From Guyanagaster necrorhizus (Eukaryota; Basidiomycota; Agaricomycetes; Agaricales; Physalacriaceae): a stretch of 23,820 nucleotides of DNA. The DNA is taken from positions 2,387 through 26,206 of the forward strand of contig NW_025064919.1 of NCBI RefSeq assembly GCF_019112545.1. The letters are read 5' to 3'. Below, in pieces: positions 9,541 through 16,611 of this stretch. Each line of letters opens with the position of its first letter. Positions within the stretch are counted from its first letter, which is position 1. The notes below the pieces were generated by a model. The model was not told where the DNA came from, did not search any database, and worked only from the letters and a program-made list of their open reading frames with translations. Both the position numbers and the translations under genes were made by a program.

Positions 9541-9705
9541 TATAAGAGTAGGGAAGCGTGTTTTTGTTTTATTAGGAGCCATATGGGGATTAAGTCATGC
9601 ATATCCTTCATCTTCACAGAAGGGACAGTATCTACTGGCTTCTCCAATTGCATTGTTGGAGCTCATGCTTTTGTCTGAGAGAAAATAGTCTGACTGGCCA
9701 TCAGT

Positions 9706-9778
9706 TTGTACGACTACGGTAGTGTATCAGCTGTAAGTTGTATGTGGACATAATTGGGGTTCGAATCCCTTTGTACGA
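9706..9778 (+). ncRNA. tRNA-like element T9 (class III, 73 nt)
   Basis: The element is exactly tRNA length. Both ends read TTGTACGA; two such strands pair antiparallel over 8 positions with two G-U pairs, so they can form an acceptor stem. Read differently they are a direct repeat like a target-site duplication (9 bp, TTTGTACGA at 9705 and 9770). Inside are an A-box-like TAGTGTATCAGCTG, a small hairpin TATG-TGGA-CATA where the anticodon arm should be, and a strong B box GGTTCGAATCCC. The A box is displaced about six bases from its normal place after the acceptor strand. A T16 run at 9804-9819 begins 25 nt downstream, an excellent Pol III stop. Confidence 0.6.
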
Positions 9779-9779
9779 T

Positions 9780-10340
9780 GCCAAAACGATGATGAACAGG
9801 TCCTTTTTTTTTTTTTTTTGCAGTGCAACAGTATTCCTGAAACAGTGTATCAAGGCTAGGGTTGAAACTCTGCATTTTCCGATGTGTATTCAAGTGGTGT
9901 GATGGCGGGGAGATGCAACAAAGATGCAAAGCAGATAGATAACACCGATCATCATAATAGACTCACATTTCGCTCCCGTTTGGGGAGTATAGTATGCGAA
10001 ACTGTAAAATCCATGAAACACTTTATGAATAACAGTCACTTTGATGAAAGTCACCCTCCACACTATCATGAGTGGTCCACTCGAATCTGATGATTGAATG
10101 ACCTTAACAGGGTGAAGGGAAGGGATTCATCTTTGCTTGCATGGAGAATTGCAAGCGCAGGATCACTATCCACGCTGAATGAAGTACAAAAACGCGTTTG
10201 TTGTGACCATTTTGGGCATTTGGAGAGTGGTCCAAGGAGAAGGAGGTGCAGAGAATATGGCGCAATGACACGGACTTGGAGGGAACCGTGACCAGCCTTA
10301 TATACCGAGGGCGATACTCGTGAAATCATCAACAGTCCGA
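9780..10340 (+). repeat. Repeat block E, copy 2
   Basis: It matches 7085-7650 (inverted) and 11750-12190 and shares its middle part with 14160-14400 (GCGCAGGATCACTAT, AAAACGCGTTTGTTG/AAAGACGTTTGTTG). Open frames over it differ from copy to copy, so I do not call a protein. Confidence 0.7.
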
Positions 10341-10365
10341 ATTGATCAGGGAGCGTGGGGTTTTG

Positions 10366-10600
10366 ACTATACGATTGGCTTCCCTTCGCGTTGCTGGTGG
10401 CCATGTCCAAAAGTGGGAGGAGCATGGTGGTTTTCATGATGATGGAAAGTGAATATGCTCTGGTTGGCTTTATTCATGGTATGCATCAGATGTGGAACAG
10501 AGCTGTACAATGGATGTGATGGAGTGGGAACACCCTTGACAAAGGCGCCGAACCAGGACTGAGCTTGATGAAGGAGAGCGACAGAGATGCAACTGCTATC
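10366..10600 (+). repeat. Repeat block A, copy 2
   Basis: It runs from ACGATTGGCTTCCC to GAAGGAGAGCGAC and is homologous to 8995-9225 (inverted) and 13560-13760. It leads directly into class I element T10, as the other copies lead into T7 and T16. Confidence 0.75.
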
Positions 10601-10603
10601 TAA

Positions 10604-10661
10604 TCTCTGATAGGACATTGGTAAGTACACTTGAATCTGGGTTCGACTCCCGGGTCGGGGA
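10604..10661 (+). ncRNA. tRNA-like element T10 (class I)
   Basis: Ends TCTCTGA and TCGGGGA pair at all 7 positions, two of them G-U. TAGGACATTGG fits an A box (T8, A9, G18, G19). D-stem halves GGAC and GTAC pair at 3 of 4. The linker is about eight bases. The T arm is CTGGG-TTCGACT-CCCGG, fully paired with one G-U and a perfect B box, and one extra G precedes the 3' strand. A T4 run at 10679-10682 follows by 17 nt. Confidence 0.6.
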
Positions 10662-10982
10662 ATATATCTGCTCCGTGGTTTTATGCAGAGTCATCTTCAG
10701 GTTGTAGCTTATTCTGTTTGTATTTTTGCATATCTTGTCGAGATACTGGTAGTGCAGAATGGCTTTGTGTGTATTACTCCTGAACTGAAGATAGCCTTTT
10801 ACCAAAACATGTATAAGAGCTCGTCGTCATGGGCACCACCAGCGTTGTAATGAACATAATGCAAAACGGGCATGCATGTGAGAGGTTGTATGCTGTCCCA
10901 TAGCTCGACAGACCATTCAAATATCCAACCCCATATTGGGTGACAATCCAGTTTGAATCCGGAAGTAATTGGGTATAAGCAA
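10662..10982 (+). repeat. Repeat blocks B and C, plus copy
   Basis: The left part (TTATGCAGAGTCATCTTCAG, TATTTTTGCATA) matches 8775-8915 inverted and 13862-13980. The right part, 10820-10940, matches 8145-8240 inverted. No class III element follows T10 here, unlike after T7 and T16, so a deletion probably removed it along with the segment preserved at 8340-8545. Confidence 0.6.
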
Positions 10983-11036
10983 ACTCGGCAATCGTTAAGA
11001 CCTCACTCTTAACTGGGTTCGATTCCCAGTCGGAGT
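10983..11036 (+). ncRNA. tRNA-like element T11 (class II)
   Basis: The T arm CTGGG-TTCGATT-CCCAG is perfectly paired and carries a consensus B box. Ends ACTCGGC and TCGGAGT pair at 5 of 7, including the four outermost pairs. The D-like part is AATCGTTAAGACC. About eight bases (TCACTCTT) separate it from the T arm. A T4 run at 11060-11063 follows by 23 nt. This is the best structured class II copy. Confidence 0.6.
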
Positions 11037-11202
11037 GTATAAGAGGCTGTGGTCCTTCGTTTTAGTAGGAACTATCTAGGGACCGTAAATATGCTAGACA
11101 CGCGTATTCTTTGTTTTTCACAGGGACAATAATATGAGGCTCCCCTTATTGATTGAATTGCGCTATTAGTATGTTTTTAGCCAAGAGGTAGCCGACAGCT
11201 AC

Positions 11203-11258
11203 CGTAGCGTATCGGCTGTATACGTGGACGTAATTCGGGTTCGAATCCCTTCGCATGA
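11203..11258 (+). ncRNA. tRNA-like element T12 (class III)
   Basis: It contains TAGCGTATCGGCTG, a good A-box match, then TACG-TGGA-CGTA, a 4-bp hairpin with a TGGA loop, then TAATTC and a consensus B box GGTTCGAATCCC. The A and B boxes keep their CpGs. No acceptor partner for the 3' end is evident. A T4 run at 11284-11287 follows by 25 nt. The inversion junctions at 6935 and 9220 split another copy of this element between the hairpin and the B box. Confidence 0.6.
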
Positions 11259-11465
11259 AATGACAAAGCAATCTTGGTATCTGTTTTGTTGGAGGGAGTA
11301 AGGGTTGAAGGTGTGGCTGTTAAATTGGGGAATGAATCGACCTTGGCTTGATGCGCTGGGTTGGCCATCTGGAGATATAATCATCCGGAATGTTATCGAA
11401 GAGTGCTGCGCTCGTCGAAGGAGTTCAAAGCATGAATACTGGGCGGCAATCCAAGAAGTCATCTG
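11235..11465 (+). repeat. Repeat block F, copy 3
   Basis: It matches 9230-9490 almost throughout and joins class III element T12 to class II element T13, the same relation seen at 9220-9485. Block F plus T13, spacer and T14 (11235-11750) is thus a tandem copy of 9230-9780. Confidence 0.75.
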
Positions 11466-11516
11466 GTGCCAATCGTGAAGACCTCGCTCGGACGGGTTCG
11501 AGTCCCTGTCAGAGTG
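11461..11516 (+). ncRNA. tRNA-like element T13 (class II)
   Basis: It differs from T8 at only a few positions (GTGCCAATCGTGAAGACC, then TCGCTCGGACGGG, then B box GGTTCGAGTCCC). It ends TGTCAGAGTG. A T6 run at 11538-11543 follows by 21 nt, and class III element T14 starts 212 nt after it. Confidence 0.55.
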
Positions 11517-11672
11517 TATACACAGGGTAAAGAGACGTTTTTTGTTTTATTAGGAGATATCTGGGAATTAAGTCATGCATTCCGTTATCTTCACGGGGAA
11601 GACAGTCTCTGCTTGCATCTGAAAAGAGATCATGTTTTTGTCCGAGAGAAAATAGTTTGACTGGCCATCAGT

Positions 11673-11745
11673 TTGTACGACTATGGTAGTGTATCAGCCA
11701 TAAGTTGTATGTGGACGTAATTTGGGTTCGAATCCCGTTGTATGA
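11673..11745 (+). ncRNA. tRNA-like element T14 (class III, 73 nt)
   Basis: It is the tandem copy of T9 and the same length. Ends TTGTACGA and TTGTATGA still pair at all 8 positions, three of them G-U. The internal hairpin is TATG-TGGA-CGTA, paired with one G-U, and the B box is GGTTCGAATCCC. A T7 run at 11777-11783 begins 31 nt downstream. Differences from T9 are mainly transitions compatible with CpG decay. Confidence 0.6.
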
Positions 11746-11749
11746 ATTC

Positions 11750-12190
11750 CACAACAATGATCGCCTGAATTGGCCCTTTTTTTGTAGTAAAAACAGTATC
11801 CCTGAAACAGGGCATCAAGTCTGGGTGCGTTTTCTAAGCGATGTACATGGAACAGCGGGGAGAGGCACAAGCATAAGTAGATCGAGGTAGACGACGCTGA
11901 GCACGCCAGATAGCTACTAGCGTTGACGGTGATGCTCACATTATGTGCGCGAAACTATGAAACGTTTTATGAAGAACAGCCGCTTTGGTGAGTCTTTCGT
12001 GGGTGGTCCACTCAACCTTTTAGTGATTCGACGGCACCATTCATGATTGAACGACTTTTTACAGGGCTGCAAAGGCGAAGGAAAGGGATTATCCTTGCTT
12101 CGCATGTTTGTAAACACGGGATCACTATGAAGCAGACGTGCTTGTCGTGACCATTTCACCTTTTGCCGGGCCCCTTGAAAGGAAAAAAAA
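11750..12190 (+). repeat. Repeat block E, copy 3
   Basis: Homologous to 9780-10340: CAGTATCCCTGAAACAG, GCGAAACTATGAAACG, GTGGTCCACTC and ACGGGATCACTATG occur in the same order. This copy keeps many CpGs and is closer to the 14160 copy in composition. Confidence 0.65.
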
Positions 12191-12593
12191 TCATGGACCC
12201 TAGGGAGAGATGAAGACGACAAGTTCATGAAAGGCTGTGGGCAACGGACTTTCGGCTTCGAGGCGGAATGGTCACGCCGCAAAGAACCTCACATATGAAT
12301 TTCAGAAAACATTCATTCCAGCTGCTTCTTTCCCTGTACTATATACTCTGACAGTATACCGGCTTGGTACGAGCGCTTTCTGAACGTACCTAATAATATC
12401 TCCTACCATTTTGGACCACAAGACAAAATTGGAGACTCGGAGCGTGCGTGTGACCAGAAGGGAAGGAAGGCCCCCTACAATATACCAAATCCCTCCGCGC
12501 CTGTATCCTAGTCTGCCAAATTCACGGAGCGTAGAACAACACGCTCACATGGGGGGACACTGATTTTCCCTTCAACGTCGCGGAGAGAACACA
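12191..12593. other. Gene-free part of the repeat complex
   Basis: No gene is recognised. The segment CCATTTTGGACCACAAGACA (from about 12408) and the ACGCTCACATGGGG region (12541) are shared with 14527-14740. CTGACAGTATACCGG at 12349 resembles the A-box part of the tRNA-like family but has no B box after it. Confidence 0.5.
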
Positions 12594-12656
12594 TGTGCTC
12601 TGATAGCACACCGGCCCTGTTCCCAGGTTCGAGCGGGTTCGAATCCCACTGAGAAC
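12594..12656 (+). ncRNA. tRNA-like element T15 (class IV)
   Basis: TGTGCT and AGCACA pair perfectly around CTGAT at the left end. TAGCACACCGG is an A-box-like match, and AGCGGG-TTCGAAT-CCCACT holds a consensus B box with one stem mismatch. A T5 run at 12674-12678 follows by 17 nt. No convincing acceptor stem closes the element. Confidence 0.5.
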
Positions 12657-12678
12657 GTAACGCAGGAATAGAGTTTTT

Positions 12679-13559
12679 GGCCACAACGTGAAGGAAAGAC
12701 TGAAGGTGATGGCGTGGAGTATACAGGGTATCGTTTGTGCGTCGAGCCAAGAGTTCGATGGAAGGAGTACATGCTATGGACACCTCGGGTCGAGAACGTG
12801 GGTCACCGGTCACCAATTTTTCGTGAGGGTGAATGACGGTCATCACATCCGGGCCCAGGGATGGAGAATAGGCAGAGGAGAGTGGTGCAAAGGAAAACGT
12901 CTGACGTTATATCAGGTCTAACACGACATGGAAAGGGAGTCGCTGAAAATGCCAACAGTTTGTTACGACCATGGCGCAGATGACTCAGACGCGAGGAGGT
13001 CGCCATCATGCCGAGACGCTAGCATACACTGACTAGCTCGTGAAATCACCATGTCCGAATCGACGCGTCATCGTCGAGTCGACGGGGGTGTTGCTGGCAT
13101 TTCCCTCTGAGCACTGGGCTGGGAAAGGCTCTCCTGCCCTAACATTGCTGGTGGCCGTGTCCAAAAGCATGGCGAGGCTGACGGAAAGTGAATAGAAGCA
13201 TGTGACGGGAGAGTGAGGCCATTTTCCGTGAGGGTGATGGTTGGTCATCGGTAGGGTTAAGAAAAGGGAAAGGAGAACCGTGAGGCGTCGTCCAGACGTG
13301 AAAGTAGTAGTGCACCATGAGAAGGTCCAAACACGACGCGGAAAAGAATCGTTGTAGACACCGTGGTGCGGACGATAGGGGATCGCTCTTTCATATCGGT
13401 TGTAACCCTCCTACCCACACATCAGCATACACCGTCTTTCGTGAAATCATCAACAATCTGAATCGACGCCCAGGAATCGTCGAGTCGACGGGGTGTTGGT
13501 TTGCCTTGACTGTGCGACTGGCTTGTCCTTATGCGAAAAGGTCCTACATCTCGTCTCCT
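12679..13559. other. Gene-free part with internal duplications
   Basis: No protein or RNA gene recognised. Segments 12960-13150 and 13320-13570 are similar to each other and to 10270-10400, sharing CACGACGCGGAAA-like starts, CGTGAAATCATCAACA/CGTGAAATCACCATG and CGTCGAGTCGACGGGG. The overlapping short open frames are not conserved between copies. Confidence 0.5.
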
Positions 13560-13786
13560 ACCGCCGGTGGCCGTGTGCAAAAGCGGGAGGACCACAGTGA
13601 TTTTCACGACGGCAAGTGAAGAGAAATGGTGTACGCTGTGTGCATGTTACGGTCAGCCTTATGGTAAGCGTCAGACGTGGAACAGAGCCCTACAATGGAT
13701 GTGACGGGGGAAAGGCGCCGAACCGGGACTGAGCTTGATGAAGGAGAGCGACAAAGATGCGATTGCCATCAATAATACCATTCTAA
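13560..13786 (+). repeat. Repeat block A, CpG-rich copy
   Basis: It is the copy of 10366-10600 and of 8995-9225 (inverted) with the most CpGs, for example GGCGCCGAACCGGGACTG where the others have decayed forms. It is probably nearest the original sequence and leads directly into T16. Confidence 0.75.
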
Positions 13787-13843
13787 TCTCTGATAAGACA
13801 TCGGTTAGTAGACTTGAATCCGGGTTCGACTCCCAGTCGGGGA
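13787..13843 (+). ncRNA. tRNA-like element T16 (class I, best copy)
   Basis: TCTCTGA and TCGGGGA pair at 7 of 7 (two G-U). T8 and A9 are present. The D region AGACATCGGTTAGTAG has A14, G18, G19 and A21 in tRNA positions but only two D-stem pairs. Linker ACTTGAAT is about eight bases. The T arm CCGGG-TTCGACT-CCCAG has 4 of 5 pairs and runs directly into the acceptor strand, as in a real tRNA. A T4 run at 13863-13866 follows by 19 nt. Every tRNA part except the anticodon arm is recognisable. Confidence 0.6.
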
Positions 13844-13861
13844 ATATGAATAAACCGTGTC

Positions 13862-13980
13862 ATTTTATGCAGAGTCGTCTTGGGGCTGTAGCTTATCCTG
13901 TTTGTATTTTTGCATACCTTTATCGAGGAATGGCATCACACCTCGAGTGAAGGTAGCCCTTTACCAAAAGATGCAGTACG
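13862..13980 (+). repeat. Repeat block B, CpG-rich copy
   Basis: It links class I T16 to class III T17 and matches 10679-10805 and, inverted, 8775-8900: TTTTATGCAGAGTCGTCTTG, CCTGTTTGTATTTTTGCATA and TAGCCCTTTACCAAAAGATG. Confidence 0.65.
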
Positions 13981-13983
13981 AGC

Positions 13984-14040
13984 TCTTGTAGCGTACCGGC
14001 TGTATCCAGGGACGTAGTGCTTCGGGTTCAACTCCCATAG
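13984..14040 (+). ncRNA. tRNA-like element T17 (class III variant)
   Basis: It has TTGTAGCGTACCGGCTG as A box, GGGACGTAGTGCTTC as linker and the B box GGTTCAACTCCC. The TGGA hairpin is imperfect. It is the plus-strand equivalent of T6. A T7 run at 14075-14081 follows by 34 nt, the longest spacing in the set. Confidence 0.5.
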
Positions 14041-14159
14041 AATCACTCATCATATAGCTCTAGGTTGGTCACTGTTTTTTTCTGGGGTTGTATTGGTTTT
14101 GGGGTTCGGAGAGTATCAAGGCGCCCATAGTAGTACTGTCATTGCAGTTTCAAATGTTT

Positions 14160-14400
14160 ATATGATGTAACTGAGGAGAGAGATACAACAAGGATTGTGC
14201 TCGGATAGATGACACTAGGTAGGCATCCGCTTTAGTACCTCCACTCGTGCGAAGACGTGTAAGCGCAGGATCACTATGCGAGCTGACCGGTAGCAAAGTA
14301 CGCAAAGACGTTTGTTGCGACCCTTTTCGCCTTTCGCACCATGGGTCCTGGAGAGAGATGAATACAAGTCCACGAAAAGTCTGCAGGCGACGTACTGTCA
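14160..14400 (+). repeat. Repeat block E, partial copy 4
   Basis: Shared with 9900-10250 and 11850-12200: GAGATACAACAAGGAT, GCGCAGGATCACTATG, AAAGACGTTTGTTGCGACC and CATGGGTCCTGGAGAGAGATG. It is rich in CpG. Confidence 0.55.
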
Positions 14401-14460
14401 GCTGTCCAGTCGCATTTCACAATGAGCGAGCATGCACCCGTTCCGGCTGCTTCACTCCCG

Positions 14461-14513
14461 GCTCTGGTAGCACACCGGATACAGGTCCGAGCGAGTTCGA
14501 CTCCCACTAGGGC
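14461..14513 (+). ncRNA. tRNA-like element T18 (class IV)
   Basis: Ends GCTCTGG and CTAGGGC pair at 7 of 7, two of them G-U, although the 3' strand then overlaps the T stem by one base. TAGCACACCGG is A-box-like, and GAGTTCGACTCCC is the B-box region, with one change from GGTTCGACTCC. A T4 run at 14545-14548 follows by 31 nt. The whole is 53 nt, with no anticodon arm. Confidence 0.5.
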
Positions 14514-14548
14514 ATAAGCAAAAAGTCTGCATAGCACCGCACCGTTTT

Positions 14549-15310
14549 GGACCACAACACGAAGGAGGACTGAAGAGCGTGTATTTGGCCAGTGAGGGAC
14601 GGAAAGTGATAGTAGAGTGCACAGCGTTATTGACACTCGGTCCCTACACTGGTCCACAGTAATAATGCGAGTTTCTGACAGTATCCCAGTCAGTCGAATC
14701 CACCAAGCGGAAGATGGTACACTCACATGGGGGTACCCATGTCCCTTCCCTTGCTTCCCATCGATAGCTCGCTACACCCAAAGAGCGAGTTCAAAAGGAG
14801 AATACGGCAGATCACAAGAGGAGAGATAAAGACACGAAGGATTACGGCAGCTGTCGGTTTCGAGGAAGAGATTCTGCATGGTGAGCTCCGCCGATGTCAA
14901 CGAGGAAGACTTGAAACGCAGTTAGCACAAAGGCGAATAAAACCTGGGGGACACCGCGAACCTCTGCTGATAGACCATCCTCCTTCTGCGCCCAACCCAG
15001 CATACATCGACAATTCCTCCTCGAATCGGGCGTTGCCATCTCAACTGCGACCGGCCTCCCTTCCCCTACTGGTCTCGCGCCCCTCTTCTTGCTCATATCG
15101 CAGCCCCGTCACGGATGCCAAAATCGTAGGCGCCTTGATTTTGGTCGACCACGCAGCGAACGCGGATGGATCAGAACAATTAGTAGAGGTCTGGTGAGCT
15201 GGCATGGTGGTCGAATATTGAGCAGAGCTATACGACGCGTTGTGGGTGAGAGCAAGTTTCCAAAATGGTTTCCTTCACCCGCCAGATATAGAATTCGTAA
15301 TCAACATAAA
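14549..15310. other. Repeat-complex flank, no gene called
   Basis: 14527-14740 shares pieces with 12400-12560. 14860-15060 is the CpG-rich copy of the inverted segment at 8340-8545. The plus-strand open frame at 14727-15197 and the minus-strand one at 14842-15096 overlap and show no known domain. Only the minus one remains open in the decayed copy. I treat both as unproven. Confidence 0.45.
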
Positions 15311-15314
15311 AACA

Positions 15315-15385
15315 TCTGAGATGGTGTATCGCTTAGTAGACGCACGTAATTCGTGCGAAATCTGGGTTCGACTCCCAGTCAGAGA
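15315..15385 (+). tRNA. Near-complete tRNA-like gene or tRNA pseudogene T19
   Basis: This is the only element with canonical cloverleaf spacing: 7-nt acceptor, T8 G9, 16-nt D arm, base 26, a 17-nt anticodon arm (15341-15357), 4-nt variable loop, 17-nt T arm and 7-nt acceptor, 71 nt in all. The anticodon stem CGCAC/GTGCG is perfect and the loop GTAATTC would give anticodon AAT (Ile). The T arm CTGGG-TTCGACT-CCCAG is perfect. Weak points are 5 of 7 acceptor pairs, 3 of 4 weak D-stem pairs, G19 replaced by C, and unusual loop bases at 32 and 37. It is related to class I through its ending TCAGAGA and TTAGTAGAC. A T4 run at 15403 follows. Probably not a functional isoleucine tRNA. Confidence 0.5.
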
Positions 15386-15498
15386 GTTCTGTCCTCCATT
15401 CATTTTGGAAATTTTAGTACCACTGCTTTCTTGAAGTTCATTATTTAGACTTTCATGCTACTAACCAGTATTAAGTCATTCTACTAGGGCGGGCGGTC

Positions 15499-15551
15499 TA
15501 TGTGCTCTAATAGCACATAAGGTACCAGACCTGGGTTCGATTCCCCCCAGA
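15499..15551 (+). ncRNA. tRNA-like element T20 (class IV)
   Basis: TATGTGCT and AGCACATA form a perfect 8-bp hairpin with loop CTAAT. TAGCACATAAGG resembles an A box. CTGGGTTCGATTCCCCCCAG is a T arm with extra C residues and a B box GGTTCGATTCC. A T5 run at 15582-15586 follows by 30 nt. It is the last element of the array, 1.06 kb before the GH7 start codon. Confidence 0.5.
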
Positions 15552-15586
15552 AACATCGTTGTCAGTTTGAATTGGAGAGACTTTTT

Positions 15587-16550
15587 AGAACCACAGTTCA
15601 AGAACCTGCTTGGCTCGAGAGGGAAAGTCGAAGGTCACGCAGGAGTCGTCCGAGCCGGAATGGCGTACGGTAAACTAAAAAGAGCGAAAAAGTTTCACGC
15701 ACGTGCTGGGTACCAGGGCCTGGTTTTACGTGTCTTTCCTAGACTGGGCTGTCAATGTTCAACGATCAATCCTGTAACTTTGAAGGTATTTTTGACGTCT
15801 ACCCAGCTGTATCTGGCGCACCTGAGCTCTCGAATATATTAGATGCCTTTGTTATGCGGCGATTATGCTCCGTCGATTCGCCATTAGCCTCAGGGAAAGC
15901 CCGAGTACTGTTTGACTTGGAAGTCTCAGAAATCCTCCGTGACATTGTAATGCTTTCTTCCGACTCTCGGATTAATGTCCCCTTGGTATTCGGCCTCTTT
16001 ACTGCCATCATTGTTGGTTGAGCTAACTCTAGGAACGCATCTAGCCACTTTTCAGAGACGCGGGAAATCCATGGATTGAAGAGGCACTAAGTATAAGGAG
16101 AACTTCGATCCCTTTTGGAATTCAATTCAGCGCCTGGATTTAAAAATTGGTCCTGACATCACCTTGTCGATCGCGTCACGCGTTTGAAGGCGGATTCGTG
16201 GTATAAACAATAGGTTTTTATTGAAGGTCGCTCTGTTGTTCATTCTACGAACACTCGCTTACTTCTTTCAGATGGACATCAATTTTTCGAGCTTCGTGAC
16301 AAGTAAACCTACCGCACCATCTATACACTCGGCAGCAGCACGGATCATTTGCGGTCGGGAGCATCTCGGCAATCTGAAGCAGTTTATGTCCCTGTGAACT
16401 CGATGACGAAACCTAATATCTGCCAGGCCGACGAGTCTCCGGAACGTCAGTGAACGATGTTGATCAGTTACTCTGATGTCTTGCTTTGCGCACCTTGTAA
16501 TGACTCTTCAGCCTCGTCATTCATCCCCAGACTTTCTCCGAGGACTATTG
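15587..16550 (+). promoter_or_regulatory. Upstream region of the GH7 gene
   Basis: CpG-containing DNA without a convincing gene. Short open frames on both strands at 15567-16021 carry no motif I know. CTCCGG near 16438 and CCCCAG near 16525 fit the carbon-catabolite repressor (CreA/Cre1) consensus SYGGRG on the minus strand. Repression of GH7 genes through such sites is known in other fungi, but these are short motifs and only candidates here. Confidence 0.35.
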
Positions 16551-16558
16551 TATATAAA
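16551..16558 (+). promoter_or_regulatory. TATA box of the GH7 gene
   Basis: TATATAAA lies 53 bp before the chosen ATG, leaving a short CT- and CA-rich leader. This is a normal fungal core-promoter layout and supports the start at 16612 over the in-frame upstream ATG at 16570, which lies only about 12 bp after the TATA box. Confidence 0.7.
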
Positions 16559-16611
16559 CGACACCGTTCGTGTCGGAAATTTCGCTAGTCCTCTCGACAC
16601 CTCAAAACAGC

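Noticed and set aside
10066..10437. 123-residue minus-strand frame in repeat blocks E/A
   Set aside because: The frame is not kept in the other copies of these blocks, so it is chance.
12349..12385. CTGACAGTATACCGG as a 21st tRNA-like element
   Set aside because: A-box resemblance only; no B box follows.
14274..14726. 150-residue minus-strand frame across T18
   Set aside because: No domain, overlaps the tRNA-like element, and is not conserved in the related 12.4-kb segment.
5059..15586. CRISPR array
   Set aside because: The repeats are tRNA-like, in several classes, hundreds of bases apart and in a fungal genome; the spacers are themselves repeated.
15799..16011. Short minus-strand frame upstream of GH7
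   Set aside because: Polar, motif-free and mirrored by an equally long plus frame; insufficient evidence for a gene.
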